12,646 nt of DNA. Source: Candidatus Peregrinibacteria bacterium (GTDB taxonomy: Bacteria > Patescibacteriota > Gracilibacteria > UBA1369 > LOWO2-01-FULL-3). How positions within the stretch are numbered: the stretch's first letter is position 1; every line of letters begins with the position of its first letter. The notes below the pieces were generated by a model that did no database searches, was not told the DNA's origin, and was given only the letters and a program-made list of their open reading frames with translations. Position numbers and translations under genes: made by a program. The stretch is from contig JABJOK010000062.1 of assembly GCA_018664365.1 (NCBI GenBank), forward strand, positions 1 through 12,646, given 5' to 3'. Below, piece by piece: positions 6,700 through 12,646 of the stretch.

Positions 6700-6720
6700 G
6701 TTATTTAATATTAATTTAAA

Positions 6721-8187
6721 ATGAAATTCTGTAAGGAAAGTATGAAAATTGGAGGTAACTGTGCAGTCGAAACGTATCAAAAGGTGCGTGGAGAACGTGG
6801 ATTTCTGTTCGAATCTAAGGACATTTCTCATATATATGGGAGGTTAAGCTTGATTGGAGTAGACCCGGTGCTGGAAATTAGGGGAAAAGGAGACTCGTTC
6901 GAAATTTTGCCTTTAAATAAACGTGCGGCAGGGTTTATGGAAGAGCTATCAGATGAAGATATGTCAAATTTTGATGAATTCGAGAGGGATGATGATGGCA
7001 TTCGTGGAAAGATTATTAAAGGGTATGAACAGTTCGAAGAGGGGGAGCGTTCGAAGCAGAAAAACATCTCGCAGGTGATCAGGCTGTTTTTGGAGAAATT
7101 CAAGGTAGAGGGACGCGAGTTTGTTGGCTTGTACGGTGCGTTTTCCTATGATTTCGTGAAGTTATTTGAGAATATTCCAAATTTGCTGCCGGAAGATGAT
7201 GTTTATGACTTCCGACTAATGATTTATGACACCTTTATTTTCTTTGATCATTTGAAGGAGATAAAGGAAGTTATTGCCTATAGGGAAAGCGCTGAAGAGG
7301 CGCTAGAGGTGTGTGAAGAACTCAAAGAAAAAGTAGAAAGTGAGGTGATTTCAGATGTGGAATTTGCTGTTGAGGATGACAAGTTTGATTTGGAGCAGGC
7401 AGAGTTTGAAAAGCTCGTTGAAAATGCCCGAGATTTGGCTGTACGAGGCGAATTGTTTGAAGTTGTCTACTCAAATAGGCTGAGGGCTAAATTTAAGGGT
7501 GATACCTTTGCTCTGTATAAGAAATATGCAGATATTAATCCATCCCCTTATCTTTATTACTTTAATTTTGGTGATGAGCAGCTAATTGGTGCTTCACCGG
7601 AGATGATGGTGAGGTGTGAGCATGGAGAAGTTCATATGCGTCCGATTTCTGGAACTGCTCGGAGAGGTGAGGATCCAATTGAGGATCATGAGAACATGCT
7701 TACGTTGCTTCGGTCAGAAAAGGAGCGGGCCGAGTTGGATATGTTGATCGATTTAGGAAGGAATGATTTGGCTAGGATTTGTGAACCAGGAATTGAGATT
7801 AGTGATTATAGATTTGTGGAGAAGTATTCCAAGGTGATGCACACTGTGGCGCATTTAACTGGAAAGCTGCGTAAGGAATTTACTGCGTTTGATTCTTTGA
7901 TTGCTTGTTTGAATGCGGGAACTTTGACTGGGGCTCCAAAGGTTGCTGCTATGACTGAGATTGAAAAGAATGAGAAGAGTAGACGTGGATACTATGGAGG
8001 AACTATTGGGTATCTGACTTTTAATGGAGATATGGATACGGGAATTATTATTAGGACTGCGCATATAAAGGGCAATGATATGAGCTTTCAGGTTGGAGCT
8101 ACTTTGCTCTATGACTCAAAACCTGAGGCCGAGTATCAGGAGACTCTAAATAAGGCGCGTGCATTTTTAACCACTATTGCATCATGA
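6721..8187 (+). CDS. trpE: Anthranilate synthase component I TrpE
   Basis: The 488-residue subunit converts chorismate and ammonia (delivered by TrpG) to anthranilate, the committed step. The N-terminal part resembles the enteric type: GFLFES (27-32) matches the LLES tryptophan-binding motif, so feedback inhibition is likely retained. The chorismate-binding domain shows NPSPYLYY (273-280), GASPEM (290-295), PISGTARRG (308-316), LIDLGRNDLARIC (342-354) and GTLTGAPKVAAM (400-411). The usual GAG near the C-terminus reads GAT (459-461). There is no Trp residue. The start is uncertain. ATG 6721 has no Shine-Dalgarno sequence, while in-frame ATG 6742 (residue 8) has AAGGA at 6733-6737, four bases away; homology begins only near residue 15. 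The stop overlaps the trpG start as ATGA. Confidence 0.95.
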   Translation: MKFCKESMKIGGNCAVETYQKVRGERGFLFESKDISHIYGRLSLIGVDPVLEIRGKGDSFEILPLNKRAAGFMEELSDEDMSNFDEFERDDDGIRGKIIKGYEQFEEGERSKQKNISQVIRLFLEKFKVEGREFVGLYGAFSYDFVKLFENIPNLLPEDDVYDFRLMIYDTFIFFDHLKEIKEVIAYRESAEEALEVCEELKEKVESEVISDVEFAVEDDKFDLEQAEFEKLVENARDLAVRGELFEVVYSNRLRAKFKGDTFALYKKYADINPSPYLYYFNFGDEQLIGASPEMMVRCEHGEVHMRPISGTARRGEDPIEDHENMLTLLRSEKERAELDMLIDLGRNDLARICEPGIEISDYRFVEKYSKVMHTVAHLTGKLRKEFTAFDSLIACLNAGTLTGAPKVAAMTEIEKNEKSRRGYYGGTIGYLTFNGDMDTGIIIRTAHIKGNDMSFQVGATLLYDSKPEAEYQETLNKARAFLTTIAS

Positions 8188-8762
8188 AAAAAATATTCTT
8201 ACTCGACAATTTTGATTCGTTTACATTTAACCTGGTGGATTATTTCAGAAAGCTTGAATGTGAAGTTTTTGTTTATCGGAATGATGTAGACGTAGACAAG
8301 GTTGCGGAAATTGATCCGGATTTGATTGTCTTCTCACCTGGGCCATCGGTGCCTGAGAAGGCTGGAAATATGATGAAGATTATAGAGAAGTATCATAAGG
8401 ACTATCCTATGTTTGGTGTTTGTTTAGGGCACGAGGCTTTTATCGAGTTCTTTGGAGGTAGTTTAAAATTTGTGCCGCCGGTGCATGGGAAGAGCAGTGC
8501 AATTGCTCATGATGGAAAGACTATCTTCGAGGGAGTGCAGAAAGATTTTATGGCAGGAAGGTATCACTCGCTTTGTGCTGACAGTGTGCCTGAGTGTTTT
8601 GAGGTGACTGCTGAGCACGATGATTTGGTTATGGCGATTCGGCATAAGGAGTTGCCAATAGAGGGTGTGCAGTTTCATCCGGAGTCGGTCCTTTCGATGA
8701 AGGGAGGGAACGGGTTCAAAATGATTGAAAACATAGTTAATAACCAATTTTGTAATGTCTAA
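8184..8762 (+). CDS. trpG: Anthranilate synthase component II TrpG (glutamine amidotransferase)
   Basis: The 192-residue class I amidotransferase releases ammonia from glutamine for TrpE. The opening KKIFLLDNFDSFTFNLVDYF and the SPGP motif (51-54) are typical of TrpG/PabA. The catalytic triad is visible: Cys80 in GVCLGHEAF, His165 and Glu167 in GVQFHPESV. HGK (101-103) and RYHSL (126-130) are further TrpG signatures. One oddity is that the nearly invariant Gln of the nucleophile motif (GHQ) is Glu84. It contains no Trp. It is a separate gene here, not fused to TrpD or TrpE, and its stop lies eight bases inside the start of trpD. It could in principle also serve a PabB, but the operon position makes TrpG clear. 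Confidence 0.93.
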   Translation: MKKIFLLDNFDSFTFNLVDYFRKLECEVFVYRNDVDVDKVAEIDPDLIVFSPGPSVPEKAGNMMKIIEKYHKDYPMFGVCLGHEAFIEFFGGSLKFVPPVHGKSSAIAHDGKTIFEGVQKDFMAGRYHSLCADSVPECFEVTAEHDDLVMAIRHKELPIEGVQFHPESVLSMKGGNGFKMIENIVNNQFCNV

Positions 8763-10407
8763 AGACGATATTTTATTTTTCTTGGGAGAAGTTGTTGGAG
8801 GTAAGGTTCCCGAAGAAGAAAAGGCTAAGTTCTTGAAAAATTTTACGCTGGATAAGGTTAAGGCTGAGGATGTAGCAGTGTTCGCTGAGTTCATGGAGGC
8901 AAAGATGCCTCACAAATTGAATATGCCTGGAGCGATTGATATCTGTGGAACAGGTGGAAGTGGTCTTGAGCGAATCAACACATCTACTATTGCAACTTTT
9001 ATTCTTGCGGAGCTGGGAGTGCCAATGGCAAAGCATGGAAACAAGGCTGCTAGTGGGCGATTCGGGAGTTTTGATTTACTGGAAGAGTTGGGACTTGATA
9101 TTGATAAGAGTGCAGAGGAATTGGAGAAGATTTTTGATAAGAAGGGGCTGGCATTTATCTATGCGAGAAAGTTTCATCCTGTTATGAAGCATTTTGCTTC
9201 AGTCAGGAAGGCGGTGGGTGAGCCTACGATCTTTAATATCCTTGGTCCCCTACTAAATCCTGCTAATCCTCAAAAGCAAATCATCGGAACGTCTTTCAAA
9301 GACCAGATGCGCATGATTGCAGAGGCTTGCAAGTTGATGGGCAAGGAGCATGTGATGGTTGTGAGAGGAAATGATGGGCTAGATGAGGTTACTATGACTG
9401 GTCTTACAAAAGTTGTGGAGATGAAGGATGGAAATATCTCAGAATACTCAATTACGCCTGAAGATTTTGGTGTTGAGGAGTGTGAGTTTGAAAAAATTGC
9501 TGGTGGAGACAGTGCAAAAAATATTCGAGTAGCAAAGAAAATTTTAAGTGGAGAAGGGTTTACCGAAAGAGCCGACTTAGTTTATATCAACTGCGCGTTG
9601 GCTCTTAAATTATCTGGAAAAGTTGATGACTTAAAGGAAGGTTATCGGCTTGCTAAAAACACTGATGGCATTTCAAAGTTAGAGGCTTACAAGGGTAATA
9701 TTCTGAATGAGATTGTAGCTAGCAAAAGCTTGAAGCAGTCTAACAGAAGCTTTTTTGATGCTTTGTCTAAGGATGGAATATCTGTGATTGCTGAAATAAA
9801 GAAGGCTTCACCGAGTGAGGGACAGATTTTTGAGGGAGACTTTGATGCGGGGAAAATTGCAAAGAATTATGAGGAACACAATGCGAGTGCTATCTCTGTT
9901 TTGACTGATGAAAAATATTTTCAGGGACAGTTGCAGTTTATGAAGGATGCACGTGCAGCTACAGCTACCACTCCTATTCTTTGTAAAGACTTCATTACTC
10001 AGGAATATCAAATTCATCAGGCGAGGGAGTTTGGAGCTGATGCAATTCTGTTGATTGCAGCGTTACTTGATAGAGGAAAGTTGCAGAGATTTATAAACAT
10101 TGCGGACTCACTTGGAATGGACTGTCTGGTTGAGATTCACAATGAGGAGGAGCTCTTAAGCGTGCTTACAACTGATGCCAAAATCATTGGAATTAATAAC
10201 AGAAACCTTAAGGACTTTACTGTGAACCTAGAAACAACAAATCGCCTATCAAAGATGGTCCCGTCTGGACGCCTGGTGGTATCTGAGAGCGGCATAAAGG
10301 ACAAGTCTGACGTGGAAGCATTAACCGGGAGGGTTGATGCCATCCTGGTTGGAACGACGCTTATGAGGGCTAAAAACTTAACCAACAAATTAAATGAAAT
10401 CACTTAA
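8755..10407 (+). CDS. trpDC: Fused anthranilate phosphoribosyltransferase / indole-3-glycerol-phosphate synthase (TrpD-TrpC)
   Basis: The 550-residue bifunctional protein has two parts. Residues 1 to about 312 are TrpD, which joins anthranilate to PRPP: DICGTGGSG (62-70), NTST (75-78), KHGNKAAS (93-100), NILGPLLNP (161-169) and NDGLDEVT (206-213). Residues about 315-550 are TrpC, which closes the indole ring. It starts with NILNEIVASK, then has SVIAEIKKASPS (343-354), ILCKDF with Lys411, LVEIHN with Glu460, IGINNRNL with Asn481 and VSESGIKD with Glu511. These match the catalytic residues of Sulfolobus TrpC. The join shows no linker, and the N-terminal helix region of TrpC is some 20-25 residues shorter than usual. 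The two enzymes are not consecutive: the TrpF step lies between them and no trpF is in this window. The gene overlaps trpB by 14 bases. Confidence 0.93.
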   Translation: MSKDDILFFLGEVVGGKVPEEEKAKFLKNFTLDKVKAEDVAVFAEFMEAKMPHKLNMPGAIDICGTGGSGLERINTSTIATFILAELGVPMAKHGNKAASGRFGSFDLLEELGLDIDKSAEELEKIFDKKGLAFIYARKFHPVMKHFASVRKAVGEPTIFNILGPLLNPANPQKQIIGTSFKDQMRMIAEACKLMGKEHVMVVRGNDGLDEVTMTGLTKVVEMKDGNISEYSITPEDFGVEECEFEKIAGGDSAKNIRVAKKILSGEGFTERADLVYINCALALKLSGKVDDLKEGYRLAKNTDGISKLEAYKGNILNEIVASKSLKQSNRSFFDALSKDGISVIAEIKKASPSEGQIFEGDFDAGKIAKNYEEHNASAISVLTDEKYFQGQLQFMKDARAATATTPILCKDFITQEYQIHQAREFGADAILLIAALLDRGKLQRFINIADSLGMDCLVEIHNEEELLSVLTTDAKIIGINNRNLKDFTVNLETTNRLSKMVPSGRLVVSESGIKDKSDVEALTGRVDAILVGTTLMRAKNLTNKLNEIT

Positions 10408-11635
10408 AAAATATCTAATCAACAAGGGAGGTCACTTTGGGATTTATGGAGGAAGGTATGTCCCAGAAATGCTAATTCCTATCATGGAAGAGATGGAGGA
10501 AGCGTTTTATGAGGCTATCAAGGATAAGGAATTTTTGAAGGAGTTGGATGACCTTTATAAGAATTATTCTGGACGCCCTACTCCCCTGTATTTTTGTGAG
10601 AATTTGACGAAGCAGCTTGGAGGAGCAAAGATTTATTTAAAGAATGAGGGACTCAATCACACTGGAGCTCATAAGATTAATCACTGTTTGGGACAGGCGC
10701 TCTTGGCTAAGAAAATGGGCAAGAAACGTTTAATAGCAGAGACGGGCGCTGGCCAGCATGGGCTGGCAACTGCGACTGTGGCTGCAAGATTTGGACTGGA
10801 GTGCACCGTTTATATGGGAAAGAGAGATTACATGCGCCAACGTCCTAATGTTTTCTTTATGGAACAACTTGGTGCGACTGTTATTCCTGTGGAGGAGGGT
10901 GGTCAGATACTCCGAGATGCAATTAATGCTGCACTCAAGGATCTGATTTCTAACCCGGAAGATACTCACTATCTTCTTGGGACTGTTTGTGGACCTCACC
11001 CCTACCCTGCCATGAACACTTATTTCCAAAAGGTCGTGGGCGAGGAGGTTAAGAAGCAATTACCTGTAAAACCTGATTATCTTGTTGCATGTACTGGTGG
11101 TGGAAGTAATGCGATGGGACTTTTTTATGACTTTTTTGATGATAAATCTATCAAGATGATTGGTGTAGAGGCTGGAGGGAAAGGAATTAAAGAGAATAAG
11201 AAGAAGGCACAGCACGCTGCACGTTTCGAAACTGGCTCTGTAGGAGTAGTGGAAGGATTTAAGTCTTATTTCCTTCAGGATGAAGACGGACAGATCAAAG
11301 AAACTCATAGCATATCGGCTGGACTAGACTACAGCGGCATTGGACCACAGCTTGCCTACTTGAAAGACATGAAGCGAATCCAATTCACCTATGCAACGGA
11401 CGTCAAAGTTCTTGAAGCATACAAGGTCCTAGCAAAAACCGAGGGAATTATTGGTGCGATGGAGTCGTGTCATGCTGTCGCTGAGGTTATCAAGCTTGCT
11501 CCTACTCTTCCAAAGTCCAAAACCATCGTCTTGAACCTATCTGGTCGTGGCGATAAAGATATTTTCATAGTCACAAAGAAGCTTAAGGACAAAAAATTCC
11601 AAGAATTCTTGACCCAACACGTACATGAAAAATAG
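10394..11635 (+). CDS. trpB: Tryptophan synthase beta subunit TrpB
   Basis: The 413-residue PLP enzyme condenses indole with L-serine to tryptophan. Signatures are present along the length: HFGIYGGRYVPE (14-25), the PLP-lysine motif NHTGAHKIN (88-96) with Lys94, AETGAGQHG (115-123) with Glu116, GTVCGPHPYP (196-205), the phosphate-binding GGGSNA (235-240), QDEDGQI and HSISAGLDY in the COMM/communication part, and SGRGDKD (383-389) with Ser383. It is a TrpB1-type enzyme of normal length that should pair with the adjacent TrpA. The central region reads GSVGVVEGFKSYF, somewhat unlike the usual G-x-x-GVLHG, so details of alpha coupling may differ. No Trp residue. Its last 11 bases overlap trpA. 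Confidence 0.96.
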   Translation: MKSLKKYLINKGGHFGIYGGRYVPEMLIPIMEEMEEAFYEAIKDKEFLKELDDLYKNYSGRPTPLYFCENLTKQLGGAKIYLKNEGLNHTGAHKINHCLGQALLAKKMGKKRLIAETGAGQHGLATATVAARFGLECTVYMGKRDYMRQRPNVFFMEQLGATVIPVEEGGQILRDAINAALKDLISNPEDTHYLLGTVCGPHPYPAMNTYFQKVVGEEVKKQLPVKPDYLVACTGGGSNAMGLFYDFFDDKSIKMIGVEAGGKGIKENKKKAQHAARFETGSVGVVEGFKSYFLQDEDGQIKETHSISAGLDYSGIGPQLAYLKDMKRIQFTYATDVKVLEAYKVLAKTEGIIGAMESCHAVAEVIKLAPTLPKSKTIVLNLSGRGDKDIFIVTKKLKDKKFQEFLTQHVHEK

Positions 11636-12377
11636 AATAATGACCCACATAGTCGCTGGCTATCCAAACATGAAAGAATGTGAAGAGCGAGCCATCCAGT
11701 TCGCCCGTTCCGGCATCGAATTTGTGGAAATCCAGATACCTTTCTCAGATCCTGTCGCCGACGGCCCTGTAATAATGAAGGCCTGCGAACACTCTCTCAA
11801 AGCTGGCACAAAAACCAAGGACTGTTTCAACCTAATGAAGAGACTCAGCAAGAGATTTAAGGAAGAAAAACTAGAAACGAAGCTATTATTCATGACTTAT
11901 TTCAACATCTCGCACAAGTACGGTCTCAAAAAGTTTTGTAAGGACGCAAAACAGGTTGGAGCGTATGGACTTATTATCCCTGACATCCCGATTGATGAAG
12001 AATCTCATGAAGGTTACTTAAAAGAATGTAAGGCTAATGACTTGAATCCTATCCAGGTTATTTCCCCTATAACTCCTGATGAAAGGTTGAATAAGATAGG
12101 CAAGGTAGCGAAGGGATTTGTATATTGCGTATCGCGCTATGGCACAACTGGAGCCAAGAGTGACCTTAACCCTAAATTAAAGACTTACTTAGGCAAGGTT
12201 AGGAAGTATATTGATTTGCCTTTGGCCGTAGGATTTGGAATCTCAAACCGCGCTCAAATAAACGCCGTCCACAAACATGCAGAGATAGCGGTTATTGGGA
12301 GTGCGTTGATTGAATCATCTTCCCAACAATCTATCAATCTTTTTTCTGTGGGTTTCGATGTCGAAGAGGACTTTTGA
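11625..12377 (+). CDS. trpA: Tryptophan synthase alpha subunit TrpA, short at both ends
   Basis: The 250-residue TIM barrel cleaves indole-3-glycerol phosphate to indole for channeling to TrpB. Catalytic residues are present: Glu35 (E. coli Glu49) in FVEIQIPFSDP and Asp46 (Asp60) in VADGP. Tyr167 lies in FVYCVSRYGTTG, and the phosphate-binding GFGIS (203-207) and IGSAL (224-228) are intact. The protein begins at MTHIVAGYPN without the usual N-terminal helix of about 12-15 residues. After IGSALIE the last 20 residues (starting SSSQQSINLF) look unlike TrpA and are read from antisense of the convergent gene. The normal C-terminal helices (about 30 residues) are therefore missing. The start at 11625 overlaps trpB by 11 bases; Met6 at 11640 is an alternative. 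No Trp residue. Confidence 0.9.
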   Translation: MKNRIMTHIVAGYPNMKECEERAIQFARSGIEFVEIQIPFSDPVADGPVIMKACEHSLKAGTKTKDCFNLMKRLSKRFKEEKLETKLLFMTYFNISHKYGLKKFCKDAKQVGAYGLIIPDIPIDEESHEGYLKECKANDLNPIQVISPITPDERLNKIGKVAKGFVYCVSRYGTTGAKSDLNPKLKTYLGKVRKYIDLPLAVGFGISNRAQINAVHKHAEIAVIGSALIESSSQQSINLFSVGFDVEEDF

Positions 12378-12646
12378 GATTGTGGTGTCTTTGACTTGGA
12401 CTTCGAGGGTTAGGCGTTCTGGTGATTCTGTAGTTGTTAGTGTGTTCATTGGTTGGCCTCCTCCGTCGCGAAGGACGAGATCAAAGTTGATAGCATCTCT
12501 GGTCTCTACTCTTATAATGCCTGTTGTTTTTGGGTTGCCAGGCCTACCATTTCTGCGAGCGTATGTTCTACGAGATCCATTTTCATCAAAAGGTTCAAAT
12601 ACCTGCGCTATCTGCTCTGCTGTTACGAGTGTGCCTTCCCATACTG
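12315..12646 (-). CDS. Unrecognised protein, C-terminal part only, convergent with trpA
   Basis: An open minus-strand frame enters from the right edge and runs 109 codons to TGA at 12315-12317. The visible product reads VWEGTLVTAEQIAQVFEPFD near the edge, then a basic stretch (SRRTYARRNGRPGNPKT), then a beta-rich part with FDLVLRDGGGQP and LTLEVQVKDTT. It ends in a charged helix, ETHRKKIDRLLGR. The charged end and the balanced composition look like real coding sequence rather than a shadow. I do not recognise a family, and no catalytic motif, signal or membrane segment is visible in this part. Its last 63 bases overlap the 3' end of trpA on the other strand, with no terminator between them. 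Confidence 0.6.
   Translation of the reverse strand, partial: VWEGTLVTAEQIAQVFEPFDENGSRRTYARRNGRPGNPKTTGIIRVETRDAINFDLVLRDGGGQPMNTLTTTESPERLTLEVQVKDTTISKVLFDIETHRKKIDRLLGR

Noticed and set aside
6751..6763. Strong GGAGGT followed by GTG at 6761 as an alternative trpE start
   Set aside because: GTG at 6761 is out of frame with TrpE, and its frame gives no recognisable protein. The motif simply encodes Gly-Gly within the TrpE N-terminus.
6586..6831. Minus-strand 81-codon frame across the trpR-trpE gap
   Set aside because: It covers the attenuator and the 5' end of trpE in antisense and resembles no protein. The leader peptide and hairpin explain this sequence better.
6330..8187. Alternative genetic code with TGA read as glycine (Gracilibacteria/Absconditabacteria)
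   Set aside because: TGA ends trpR, trpE and trpA at sensible protein ends, and trpE read-through would run out of frame over trpG. The other genes contain no in-frame TGA. Standard code fits.
1..12646. CRISPR arrays, tRNA or rRNA genes, insertion sequences, attachment sites
   Set aside because: I saw no regularly spaced repeats, no tRNA-like cloverleaf, no transposase reading frame and no terminal inverted repeats by eye.

Overview
The window looks like a piece of a small-genome, moderately AT-rich bacterium using the standard genetic code (TGA closes trpR, trpE and trpA). The style suggests Patescibacteria/CPR or a similar uncultured lineage: very tight gene packing, a reduced type IV pilus cluster with an oversized minor pilin, and short proteins. 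That placement is inference, because no rRNA or marker gene is present.

Layout. Bases 1 to about 185 are distinctly more AT-rich and read on the plus strand as part of a sensor histidine kinase, probably foreign sequence joined to the contig end. From about 166 to 6192 a minus-strand operon encodes a type IV pilus or type II secretion-like machine, in transcription order: PilB ATPase, PilC platform protein, a GspH-like pseudopilin, a large GspI/PilV-like pilin carrying a seven-bladed LVIVD beta-propeller, a GspJ/PilW-like pseudopilin, and a truncated PilX/GspK-like protein. A 137-base gap (6193-6329) holds divergent promoters.

From 6330 to 12377 a plus-strand tryptophan operon runs trpR - trpL leader - attenuator - trpE - trpG - trpD::trpC fusion - trpB - trpA. 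Every junction between structural genes overlaps (4, 8, 14 and 11 nt). No trpF is present. The trpA 3' end runs 63 nt into the tail of a convergent, unrecognised, partial gene that leaves the window at 12646.

The most notable element is the 124-base trpR-trpE gap. It contains a 15-codon leader peptide with three consecutive Trp codons (M-N-I-A-S-K-M-W-W-W-N-E-D-L-M), an 11-bp terminator hairpin with a seven-T tail, and an 8-bp alternative pairing that would destroy the terminator. The antiterminator strand lies exactly where a ribosome at the leader stop codon would cover it. This is classical ribosome-mediated attenuation, here placed downstream of a promoter-proximal trpR. The promoter also carries an ACTAGT-containing, Trp-operator-like site. 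The operon therefore appears to have three layers of control: repressor, attenuation, and feedback inhibition of TrpE (an LLES-like motif is kept). None of the six Trp-operon proteins contains a tryptophan.
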